Of a stretch of 64,000 nt of DNA, positions 25,972 through 33,207 are shown in pieces. A program made the position numbers and the translations under genes. Under the pieces are notes generated by a model. That model did not search any database. It worked only from the letters and a program-made list of their open reading frames with translations, and was not told the DNA's origin. Each line of letters opens with the position of its first letter. Within the stretch, counting starts at the first letter, position 1. This DNA is from DAMCZI01 sp032095175 (GTDB lineage Bacteria > Bacillota > Clostridia > Clostridiales > Caloramatoraceae): NCBI GenBank assembly GCA_032095175.1, contig DAMCZI010000024.1, positions 12,798-76,797 of the forward strand, written 5' to 3'.

Positions 25972-27240
25972 ATGTTTGTTGATGTAGCAAAGATATTTGT
26001 AAAATCAGGTAACGGCGGTAATGGTTCGGTTTCCTTTAGAAGGGAAAAATATGTTCCACAGGGTGGCCCAGATGGCGGCGATGGCGGTGATGGCGGAGAC
26101 GTTGTTTTTGTTGTTGATCATCAGATGAGAACTCTTTTAGATTTTAAATATAGGAAGAAACACGCAGCAAAGCATGGGGAAAATGGAGGCGCCAGTAAAA
26201 TGTATGGCAGGGACGGTGAGGATTTAATAATAAAAGTTCCTGCAGGTACTGTTATAAGGGATGCAGAAAGCAATAAAGTAATATGCGATTTAAAGGAAAT
26301 TGGGCAGAGATTTGTAATTGCCAAAGGAGGCAGAGGAGGTAGAGGAAATACCAAATTTGCAACTGCTACAAGGCAGACACCTGAATTTGCAGAACCTGGA
26401 ATGCCAGGGGAAGAAAGATGGGTTGTACTTGAACTTAAGCTTTTAGCTGATGTTGGACTTGTAGGCTTTCCCAATGTAGGTAAGTCAACTATATTATCCA
26501 TGGTTACAGGTGCAAAGCCAAAGATTGCAAATTATCATTTTACCACTATAACTCCTAACCTTGGGGTTGTGGAAATTCCAGGGCTAAACAGTTTTGTATT
26601 GGCAGATATACCCGGCCTTATTGAAGGTGCTCATGAGGGCGTAGGACTTGGAATAGAGTTTTTAAGGCATGTAGAAAGAACCAGAGTACTTATACATGTT
26701 ATAGATGTTTCTGGAATTGAGGGAAGAGATCCATTAGAGGATTTTGAAAAGATAAATGAAGAGTTGAAGCTATATAGTGAAAAGTTATCAAAGAAGCCAC
26801 AGATAGTTGCTGCAAATAAAACTGATATACCTGGCTTTGAAGAAAATTTTGAAAAATTAAATGCTGAGATGGAGAAAAGAAATATAAAGGTCTTTAAAAT
26901 ATCTGCTGCAACAAACCAGGGATTAAGAGAGCTTATGCTTTATGTTGGAAGTATTCTGGATACAATACCTCAAGAAGAGGATGAGATTGAGGAGGTATTT
27001 GTACCAGAAGAAAAGAGATTCACATATGATATAAGAAGAGATGATGATGGTGCATACGTTGTAGAAGGCTCATTTGTTGATAGATTGCTTACAAGTGTAA
27101 ATATATATGATAGTGAATCAATAAAGTACTTCCATAAGGTTATTCAAAGAAAAGGAATAATACAGGAATTAAAGGATAGGGGTATACAAAACGGTGATGT
27201 TGTAAGAATGAATGATTTTGAATTTGAGTTTATAGAATAG
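25972..27240 (+). CDS. obg: GTPase Obg
   Basis: 422 residues in three parts: the glycine-rich Obg fold (1 to about 158, with KSGNGGNGSVSFRREK and GGDGGDGGDVVF), the GTPase domain (about 159-330, P-loop GFPNVGKST, G3 DIPGLIEGA, G4 NKTD) and the C-terminal OCT domain (about 345-422). Obg acts in late 50S assembly and, in spore formers, affects stress and sporulation signalling. 21 bp after the Spo0B-like gene; 13 bp before yhbY. Confidence 0.97.
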   Translation: MFVDVAKIFVKSGNGGNGSVSFRREKYVPQGGPDGGDGGDGGDVVFVVDHQMRTLLDFKYRKKHAAKHGENGGASKMYGRDGEDLIIKVPAGTVIRDAESNKVICDLKEIGQRFVIAKGGRGGRGNTKFATATRQTPEFAEPGMPGEERWVVLELKLLADVGLVGFPNVGKSTILSMVTGAKPKIANYHFTTITPNLGVVEIPGLNSFVLADIPGLIEGAHEGVGLGIEFLRHVERTRVLIHVIDVSGIEGRDPLEDFEKINEELKLYSEKLSKKPQIVAANKTDIPGFEENFEKLNAEMEKRNIKVFKISAATNQGLRELMLYVGSILDTIPQEEDEIEEVFVPEEKRFTYDIRRDDDGAYVVEGSFVDRLLTSVNIYDSESIKYFHKVIQRKGIIQELKDRGIQNGDVVRMNDFEFEFIE

Positions 27241-27253
27241 GAGAGTGCAGTAT

Positions 27254-27565
27254 ATGTTAACTGGAAAGCAGAGAAGCTATTTAAGGGCGATTGGTAATAA
27301 CCTTGATTCAATAATGCAAATAGGCAAGAATGGAATAGAGGATGGATTTGTAGCACAGGTTGAGGAGACACTTGAAGCAAGAGAGATTATAAAGATAACT
27401 GTACTTAAAAACAGTTTATACGGTGCAAGGGAAGCCTGTGAGGAGCTTTGCAGCATAACAGGTGCGGAACCTGTTCAAGTGATAGGAAACAGGTTTATAA
27501 TATATAGAAGATCAAATGAAAACCCAACAATAGAATTGCCTGAAGGTAAGAAAAAAGATTTGTAG
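27254..27565 (+). CDS. yhbY: CRM-domain RNA-binding protein YhbY
   Basis: 103 residues, a single CRM domain. MLTGKQRSYLRAIGNNLD and the GxxG-like IGKNG segment (about 24-28) are typical. The family binds pre-50S ribosomal particles. The ATG at 27254 has better spacing from GGAGAG than the in-frame GTG at 27245. It follows obg as in many Firmicutes. Confidence 0.93.
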   Translation: MLTGKQRSYLRAIGNNLDSIMQIGKNGIEDGFVAQVEETLEAREIIKITVLKNSLYGAREACEELCSITGAEPVQVIGNRFIIYRRSNENPTIELPEGKKKDL

Positions 27566-27577
27566 AATTTAAGTATA

Positions 27578-27690
27578 TTAATCGCATTAAAGATTTTACA
27601 TTGGGTGTTGTGCGATTAATGAATCAAGGAATATGATTTCGCATAAATGTTTAGGGTCGAGCAATGTAGAATCATTTATGCGAAACATAT
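27578..27690 (+). repeat. Double-hairpin intergenic element, copy B (best preserved)
   Basis: Two hairpins in series: TAATCGCA...TGCGATTA, then TTTCGCATAAATG...CATTTATGCGAAA with loop TTTAGGGTCGAGCAATGTAG. The outermost arms TCGCATTAAAGATTTTACAT and CAATGTAGAATCATTTATGC are also imperfect inverted repeats of each other, so the element could fold either way. It starts 12 bp after the yhbY stop. Copies: 6706, 8278 and, reversed, 54143. Confidence 0.85.
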
Positions 27691-27692
27691 AA

Positions 27693-27735
27693 GAGGTTGA
27701 AATAGTGTTATAACAGGCATTATTTCAACCTTTTT
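27693..27735 (+). terminator. Terminator after yhbY
   Basis: AGGTTGAAATA pairs with TATTTCAACCT and is followed by TTTTTAT. Confidence 0.75.
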
Positions 27736-27791
27736 ATAATCATCATATTTTGGTATAATAAATGGTATATTGATGTAAGGAAGGGGTAAAT

Positions 27792-28412
27792 ATGCAGAGA
27801 ATAGGAATATTAGGAGGAACCTTCAATCCTATACATCTAGGACATGTTATTGCCGCCCAGGAGGTACTTTATAAAATGAAGCTTGATAGGATAATATTTA
27901 TACCTTCTGGATGTCCACCACATAAAAGCAATAGTCAGCTTGCATCTGCTATAGATAGATATGAAATGGTAAAGCTGGCTATAGAAGGTGATGATAATTT
28001 TTCCATAAGTGATATAGAAATAAATAGGGTTGGAAAAACATATACATATGATACTCTTATTGAATTACATAAAATGTATTATGGAAATAAGCTTTATTTT
28101 ATAATAGGCTTTGATTCTCTTAAGGAAATGGATATGTGGATGAGGGCAGAGGATTTGTTTAAACTAACCGAGTTTATAGTGGTAAACAGAGGAAATAGAG
28201 ACTGTGAAATGGATTATGAAATAAAAAAGAAAGAGTCTCTATATGGTGGCAAGATACATGTTGTAGATATACCTGATATTGGAATATCTTCTACAGATAT
28301 CAGGAGAAGGGTTAAGGATGGCGAAGGAATTAGATATTTAGTAGCTGATGAGGTTATGAATTACATAAAAATGAAGGGGTTGTATACAAATGAATTTACA
28401 GAAGGCATATAA
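27792..28412 (+). CDS. nadD: Nicotinate-nucleotide adenylyltransferase
   Basis: Adenylates nicotinate mononucleotide in NAD synthesis. 206 residues with the nucleotidyltransferase motif GGTFNPIHLGHV (about 8-19) and the second signature ISSTDIRRRVKDG near residue 162. It overlaps yqeK by 23 bp, so the two are translationally coupled. The order yhbY-nadD-yqeK-rsfS is shared with Bacillus. Confidence 0.96.
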   Translation: MQRIGILGGTFNPIHLGHVIAAQEVLYKMKLDRIIFIPSGCPPHKSNSQLASAIDRYEMVKLAIEGDDNFSISDIEINRVGKTYTYDTLIELHKMYYGNKLYFIIGFDSLKEMDMWMRAEDLFKLTEFIVVNRGNRDCEMDYEIKKKESLYGGKIHVVDIPDIGISSTDIRRRVKDGEGIRYLVADEVMNYIKMKGLYTNEFTEGI

Positions 28413-28986
28413 TGAGATGAAGAATGCAGCATTCAAGATACTAGATGAAGAAAGATATGCCCATTCTATAAATGTAGAAAATGAAGCAGTTAAACTTTCT
28501 AAAATATATAATGTAGATGCTGAAAAATGTAGATTTGTTGCAATTGCTCATGATTATGCCAAAGCAATGTCTGATTGTGAGCTTATAAATTGTTCCGAAA
28601 AATATGAAATACAAACTGATACAATACAAAGAAATTTTCCTCAGCTTCTTCATGGTCCAGTAGCAGCAATGTATTGTAAGAACATAATGGGAATTGATGA
28701 TGAGGATATAATCAATGCCATATATTATCATACAACAGGAAGAGAAAATATGTCCTTGCTTGAAAAGATAATTTATATCGCTGATGTTATAGAGGTAGGA
28801 AGGGATTTTCCCGGAATTGATGATATCAGGAAGAAAGCACTGGTTGATATTGATAATGCTATACTTCTTTCATGTAACAGTACAATTTCATATGTTATTG
28901 CAAGAAATTTTCTTATACATCCCCTAACAATCGCATTAAGGAACAGTATAATTTTGAAGGGTGGGGTAAGAAATGGGAAAGCATGA
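28390..28986 (+). CDS. yqeK: YqeK-family HD-domain hydrolase
   Basis: 198 residues with an HD phosphohydrolase fold: HSINVENEAVKLS (metal-binding His near 22), AHDYAK (HD near 53-54) and HGPVAAMY. YqeK-type enzymes split diadenosine tetraphosphate symmetrically. It overlaps both neighbours (nadD by 23 bp, the LCP gene by 14 bp), which implies tight co-expression. Confidence 0.93.
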   Translation: MNLQKAYNEMKNAAFKILDEERYAHSINVENEAVKLSKIYNVDAEKCRFVAIAHDYAKAMSDCELINCSEKYEIQTDTIQRNFPQLLHGPVAAMYCKNIMGIDDEDIINAIYYHTTGRENMSLLEKIIYIADVIEVGRDFPGIDDIRKKALVDIDNAILLSCNSTISYVIARNFLIHPLTIALRNSIILKGGVRNGKA

Positions 28987-30208
28987 ATGTAAAAATGAGC
29001 CTAAAAAGGGTAAGAAATTCTTAATAGCAGTAATAGCTATTATTTTGTTTATACCAATTGGGATTTTTGCATACGGTTATGGAATACTTGAGAAGATAAG
29101 TACACCTGATGCAGTAGAAAAAGTTGATACAAGTAAGCCTGTAAATATACTTTTGCTTGGAGTAGATGCTGGAGATTATGATAATAAAACTTCTAATAAC
29201 CCTAAAAGATCAGATACAATGATGCTTGTAAGGTATAATCCAGATACAAACAAGGTTCATATTCTTTCTATCCCAAGGGATACAAAGACATTGATAAATG
29301 GTCATACAGAAAAAATGAATTCAGCCCATAGAATAGGTGGTGTTCCTCTTGCTGAAAAAAGCATTGAGAAGCTTCTTGGTGTTAATATAGACTATTATGC
29401 AAAGGTGGATTATGAAGGATTTAGGAAGTGCATCGATGCCATTGGTGGAGTAGATGTGGTAATACCTTTTGATATGGATTATGATGCCTATGGAATAAGC
29501 ATACACTTTAAAAAAGGGGAAAATACACACCTGGATGGTAAAAAAGCTGAAGAATTTGTTAGGTGGAGAAAGAACAATGATGGTGTTGGTTATGCAATGG
29601 GCGACCTTGGAAGAATAAAAACACAGCAGGAGTTTTTATTAAAGGTTTTTGAAAAGCTTAAAACACCTTCAGGTATGGTTAAAATACCTGGTCTTATAAA
29701 GACGGCATCAAACTATGTTTCAACAAATATAGCACCGAAATCAATGGTTAGCTATGCAATGAAGCTGAGAAAAATTAATAAAGAGGATATAGAAACGAAG
29801 GTACTACCGGGGGAACCTAAATACATAAAGGGAGTTTCATATTTTATATATGACAAGGAAAAAAACAGGGAGTATCTTGCGTATTTTAAGGATTCAGGTT
29901 CTGAAGCAGCATCCAACAGCGATGAAGAGATTCCAAGGGATAATATTAAAATAACAATTCTTAATTCTACAGGAGTTAAAGGTCTTGCAGGAGAATATAG
30001 AAAGCAGCTTCTAACTGCAGGATATAAGAATGTAAATGTAGGAAATTATTCTAAGAAATTAAAAAATACAATTATTGAAGATTATTCCGACAAGGACTAC
30101 GGGAAAACAGTTATGGATGATATAGGAGTTGGAGATCTATCAGAAAAGCAGAGCAAAGACTCCTCAGCGGATATAGTTGTCATTCTTGGTATGAATAGTG
30201 TAAAATGA
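28973..30208 (+). CDS. LytR-CpsA-Psr family protein
   Basis: 411 residues: an N-terminal membrane segment (about 14-35), the LCP catalytic domain (about 53-235, with LLLGVDAG, RSDTMMLV, ILSIPRDTK and FVRWRK) and a C-terminal LytR_C domain (about 320-410, IKITILNSTGVKGLAGEYRK). LCP enzymes attach teichoic acids or capsule polymers to peptidoglycan. It lies inside the nadD-yqeK-rsfS row, which is common in clostridia. It overlaps yqeK by 14 bp. Confidence 0.93.
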   Translation: MGKHECKNEPKKGKKFLIAVIAIILFIPIGIFAYGYGILEKISTPDAVEKVDTSKPVNILLLGVDAGDYDNKTSNNPKRSDTMMLVRYNPDTNKVHILSIPRDTKTLINGHTEKMNSAHRIGGVPLAEKSIEKLLGVNIDYYAKVDYEGFRKCIDAIGGVDVVIPFDMDYDAYGISIHFKKGENTHLDGKKAEEFVRWRKNNDGVGYAMGDLGRIKTQQEFLLKVFEKLKTPSGMVKIPGLIKTASNYVSTNIAPKSMVSYAMKLRKINKEDIETKVLPGEPKYIKGVSYFIYDKEKNREYLAYFKDSGSEAASNSDEEIPRDNIKITILNSTGVKGLAGEYRKQLLTAGYKNVNVGNYSKKLKNTIIEDYSDKDYGKTVMDDIGVGDLSEKQSKDSSADIVVILGMNSVK

Positions 30209-30332
30209 GGTATAAAGTAAACATGATGTATTGGCTGTATGAAATGTAGTAGATTTTTATACTGTATTTGTAGAGTAACCGATATATAAATCATATTTAT
30301 ATATTAAGAAGATAAGTTAGGAGGTAATATTT

Positions 30333-30674
30333 TTGAAAAGTTCTTCCAGTATTGCTTATTTTATAGGCTCCGCTGCCTCAGAAAAAAAGGCAAGGGATAT
30401 TAAAATACTAAATGTTGATGGCATTTCTCCAATTGCTGATTATTTTGTTATTTGCAGCGGAAATTCTTCCATACAGGTTAAGGCCATTGCCGATGAGATT
30501 GAGGATAAAATGGCCGAAGAGGGTTATAATTTGAATCATAAGGAAGGGTATGGAAGTGGAAGATGGGTATTGCTCGATTATGGCAATGTCATAGCCCATG
30601 TTTTCTACACTGAGGATAGAGATTTTTATGACATAGAAAGACTATGGGCAGATGCAGAGGCCATTGGAATATAA
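30333..30674 (+). CDS. rsfS: Ribosomal silencing factor RsfS
   Basis: 113 residues, the full RsfS/Iojap fold: ARDIKILNVDGISPIADYFVI (conserved core, in part) and WVLLDYGNVIAHVFYTEDRDFYD near the C-terminus. It binds L14 and keeps the subunits apart under starvation. It starts with TTG at 30333, 8 nt after AGGAGG. An AT-rich 125-bp gap separates it from the LCP gene. Confidence 0.95.
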   Translation: MKSSSSIAYFIGSAASEKKARDIKILNVDGISPIADYFVICSGNSSIQVKAIADEIEDKMAEEGYNLNHKEGYGSGRWVLLDYGNVIAHVFYTEDRDFYDIERLWADAEAIGI

Positions 30675-30700
30675 AATTTGTCCTTTAAACCGTAATATAA

Positions 30701-30868
30701 GGAAAATGTGAAGAAGTAAGAGGTAAGAGGTAAGAGGTAAGAGTTATGGAAAAAGCTCGATGAGTTTTTTCCGTAACTTTTACCTTTTCACTTTTAGCTC
30801 TTAACTCTTAGTCATGCTGCTTTCCACGTGCCTGGCACTTTTTATCTCTTACTTATTCACTTTTTCCC
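30701..30868. repeat. Composite inverted repeat with 7-bp tandem units
   Basis: The ends are inverted: GGAAAATGTGAAGAAGTAAG on the left and CTTACTTATTCACTTTTTCC on the right. Inside are four exact tandem copies of GTAAGAG (30716-30743), a hairpin GTTATGGAAAAA / TTTTTTCCGTAAC, and the short palindrome GTGCCTGGCAC. It fills the gap between the convergent rsfS and NUDIX genes. Confidence 0.8.
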
Positions 30869-30888
30869 TATTATCAGTGAATACGCCA

Positions 30889-31353
30889 TTATTTAACACA
30901 TAGTTGTAGCATTTTTTTATCAACTTCATCGAAGTAGCCTATATCGCTTGTTAAATCCCATAGCATGATTTCATTCATTTCATCATTTTCTTTGAATTCT
31001 GTAATTTTATTAATCTCTGCAAAATATGCTGTTCTATATCTTATCTGGTCTTTGTTTTTATCGTATATTTTAAATAGACCTATATATTCTAGATTGGTGA
31101 CATTTTGATTTGCTTCCTCAAATAACTCTCTAATTGCACATTCTTTATATGTTTCACCTCTCTCTATTTTTCCAGCAGGAAACTCCCATTGTTTTCTCCA
31201 TTTGTTGTAGGCAATCAAATACTTACCATCACATTTTATGAATGCAAATGAACCTGTAATTGGCTTGAAAATGTCGCTTTCTATTAAATCATTTTCTGAT
31301 ATCTGTATGTATTCTAATAACTGATGTCCGTTTTTATTCTCTGCTAAAATCAT
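30889..31353 (-). CDS. NUDIX hydrolase
   Basis: 154 residues. The Nudix box is seen as GKIERGETYKECAIRELFEE (about residues 62-81), continuing with AN instead of the usual xG. The pattern WRKQWEFPAGKIE upstream of it is typical. Substrates of the family are nucleoside diphosphates linked to another group; this one is not known. It is convergent to rsfS and divergent from the lipoprotein gene. Confidence 0.85.
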   Translation of the reverse strand: MILAENKNGHQLLEYIQISENDLIESDIFKPITGSFAFIKCDGKYLIAYNKWRKQWEFPAGKIERGETYKECAIRELFEEANQNVTNLEYIGLFKIYDKNKDQIRYRTAYFAEINKITEFKENDEMNEIMLWDLTSDIGYFDEVDKKMLQLCVK

Positions 31354-31533
31354 ATCTTTACCACTTTCCTTTACTTCATTATAAATTAAAGTTGTATCTC
31401 TATTTGATTATACTGGATATTAATATAGATAAATAGATAATTGTTATGTGTGTGGGATAAATTAACTATTTATTAGCACTATTAGGAACTAATGAATGTA
31501 TTTATTGTCTAATAAGTAAAGGAGGAGGATTTA

Positions 31534-32067
31534 GTGAAAAAACTTCTTTACCTGTTTATTTGTATGATTATAAGTTTGGCTATTTTTACAGGATGTAATA
31601 ATGATAGTAGGAATGTAGCCATTGGGACAAAAAATAAATTAATGGAAACTGCATCAAGTGAATCTACTGATACGACTGATTGGAAACCTACACTAAATGA
31701 TATTGTGAATAATTTTGATGGAGTTACTATGAGTGTAAAGAATGGGACAGTGTCATCAACCAAATTAACAGTAGTATTCGAAAATAAATCTAGCAGTAAT
31801 TGTATCTATGGTGAAGAATTTTGGTTGGAAAAGAAAATCAACGATAAATGGTATAGAGTTCCTGTCGCTATAGATGGTAACTATGGATTCAATAGTATTG
31901 GTTATGATTTATCATCTGGAGGCGAAAGTGAATGGAAGGTGGATTGGGAGTGGCTCTATGGAAAATTGGAAACAGGTGAATACCGTATAGTGAAGAGAAT
32001 AATGGATTTTAGAGGCACAGGAGATTATGATACTTATATTTTGGCTGCAGAGTTTCAATATAAATAA
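31534..32067 (+). CDS. Lipoprotein with Ig-like (Big_14-type) domain
   Basis: 177 residues. A lipoprotein signal peptide ends at C20 (AIFTGCNND). After a Ser/Thr-rich linker, residues about 55-175 look like a bacterial Ig-like domain: DGVTMSVKNGTV, YGEEFWLEKKINDKWYRVP, EWKVDWEWLYGKLETGEYRI and AAEFQYK are typical of that family. These domains occur on surface lipoproteins of unknown function. The start is GTG after AAAGGAGGAGG. A near-identical long palindrome follows. Confidence 0.78.
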   Translation: MKKLLYLFICMIISLAIFTGCNNDSRNVAIGTKNKLMETASSESTDTTDWKPTLNDIVNNFDGVTMSVKNGTVSSTKLTVVFENKSSSNCIYGEEFWLEKKINDKWYRVPVAIDGNYGFNSIGYDLSSGGESEWKVDWEWLYGKLETGEYRIVKRIMDFRGTGDYDTYILAAEFQYK

Positions 32068-32140
32068 TGTGAATTCTTTCTGCATAGGGACGGTTACTTA
32101 ACTATTTATATAGAGAATATTTTCTATCATCAATAAAATA

Positions 32141-32498
32141 GTGGAAACCGAGGTGACGGGGCATTTAACCCCTTGGAAAAACTTCGACCGAGTGTTAGAA
32201 ATTCTTGATTGCATGGATGGCGAGAACCTTAGAACAATTCGATTGTTTGAAATATGATGCACTAGAATTCTTATATTTTATTTTTTTAAACAGCTCTGCT
32301 TAATTGGTTCGACCCTAAGATGTTTAAAAGAATAAAATATGTAGAATTCTTGCAACATATGAGTTTCGAATGTTCTTAGGTTGTTGCCATCCATGCAATC
32401 TTAGAATTTCAACACGTAGGGAGTGTTTTCCAAGGGGTTAAATGCCCCGTCACCTCGGTTGGAACGGTCTTTCAGGATACAAACTTACTATTACGTTA
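32141..32498. repeat. Long nested palindromic element, copy H
   Basis: Arms of about 155 bp pair over most of their length. The outer ends are AACCGAGGTGACGGGGCATT and its complement AATGCCCCGTCACCTCGGTT (ending at 32460). The centre, near 32300, is the same hairpin as in elements E and F, with GGTTCGACCCTAAG in the loop. A 38-bp non-palindromic tail to 32498 is also shared with copy G at the right window edge. Over about 231 aligned bases H and G differ at only about 8. No protein of useful length is encoded. It fills most of the 551-bp gap before ridA. Confidence 0.95.
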
Positions 32499-32618
32499 AG
32501 ACATAGTATCTCTAAATTGTGGATTTAAACAAATTAAAGGTGCAAAATTGCCAAAAGTGACATTTTTGATATATAATAATAATTAAACATAATTAATATA
32601 TAGTTTGGAGGGTGTAAT

Positions 32619-33008
32619 ATGGAAAAAGTAGTTATAAGCACAAAGAATGCGCCAGGAGCGATAGGACCATATTCACAGGGTATAAAATTTGGAAATCTTG
32701 TATTTACATCTGGTCAGATGCCAGTAAACCCAGCAACAGGGGTAATGGTTACAGATGATGTTAAGCTTGCTGCAAAGCAATCACTTGAAAATGTAAAGGG
32801 AATACTTGAGGAAGCTGGAACTTCAATGGATAATGCAATTAAGGTTACTGTATTCCTAAAGGATATGAATGATTTTGCTGCAGTAAATGAAGTTTATGGA
32901 CAGTACTTTACAGAAAAGATGCCAGCAAGATCTGCAGTACAGGTTGCAAAGCTTCCAAAGGATTGTTTAGTAGAAATAGAAGCAATAGCATACATACCAG
33001 AAAAATAA
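32619..33008 (+). CDS. ridA: RidA-family enamine/imine deaminase
   Basis: 129 residues, full length. Signatures: APGAIGPYSQGI (about 11-22), GQMPVNPATG and the C-terminal CLVEIEAIAYI, with the Arg of PARSAVQVAKLP that binds the substrate carboxylate. RidA hydrolyses reactive 2-aminoacrylate formed by PLP enzymes. It stands alone, flanked by palindromic elements on both sides; the stop codon overlaps the start of the downstream repeat. Confidence 0.95.
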   Translation: MEKVVISTKNAPGAIGPYSQGIKFGNLVFTSGQMPVNPATGVMVTDDVKLAAKQSLENVKGILEEAGTSMDNAIKVTVFLKDMNDFAAVNEVYGQYFTEKMPARSAVQVAKLPKDCLVEIEAIAYIPEK

Positions 33009-33166
33009 GGTACATTAAGAAAATAAATGAGTCAGATTGTGAAGTAATTTTGATTATTTTCTAGGCACTCAATCACGAGCATACTAACTGTATGTAAGTG
33101 ATTGAGTAACGACGAAAAGAATCAAAAGGACGAGTAAGATGACTTATTTATTTTTTTAATGTGCCT
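33008..33166. repeat. 159-bp inverted-repeat element after ridA
   Basis: The ends AGGTACATTAAGAAAATAAA and TTTATTTTTTTAATGTGCCT are imperfect inverted repeats that extend into GAGTCA / TGACTT. The centre holds a second hairpin, ACTCAATCAC...GTGATTGAGT, with CATAC/GTATG inside. It begins at the last base of ridA. Confidence 0.85.
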
Positions 33167-33170
33167 AAAT

Positions 33171-33207
33171 AAAAAATTAAAGCACAGAATGTATCTGTGC
33201 TTTAATT
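33171..33207 (-). terminator. Terminator of dacA
   Basis: AATTAAAGCACAGA pairs with TCTGTGCTTTAATT across 5 nt. On the minus strand a T6 run follows. It overlaps the last codons of dacA. Confidence 0.88.

Noticed and set aside
30716..30743. Direct repeats that could be a CRISPR array
   Set aside because: Units are 7 bp with no spacers and no cas genes; it is a simple tandem repeat inside an inverted-repeat element. No CRISPR array was seen anywhere in the window.
32141..32498. Insertion sequence with a transposase
   Set aside because: The longest open frames in the palindrome are short and unlike any transposase; only a non-autonomous element is supported.
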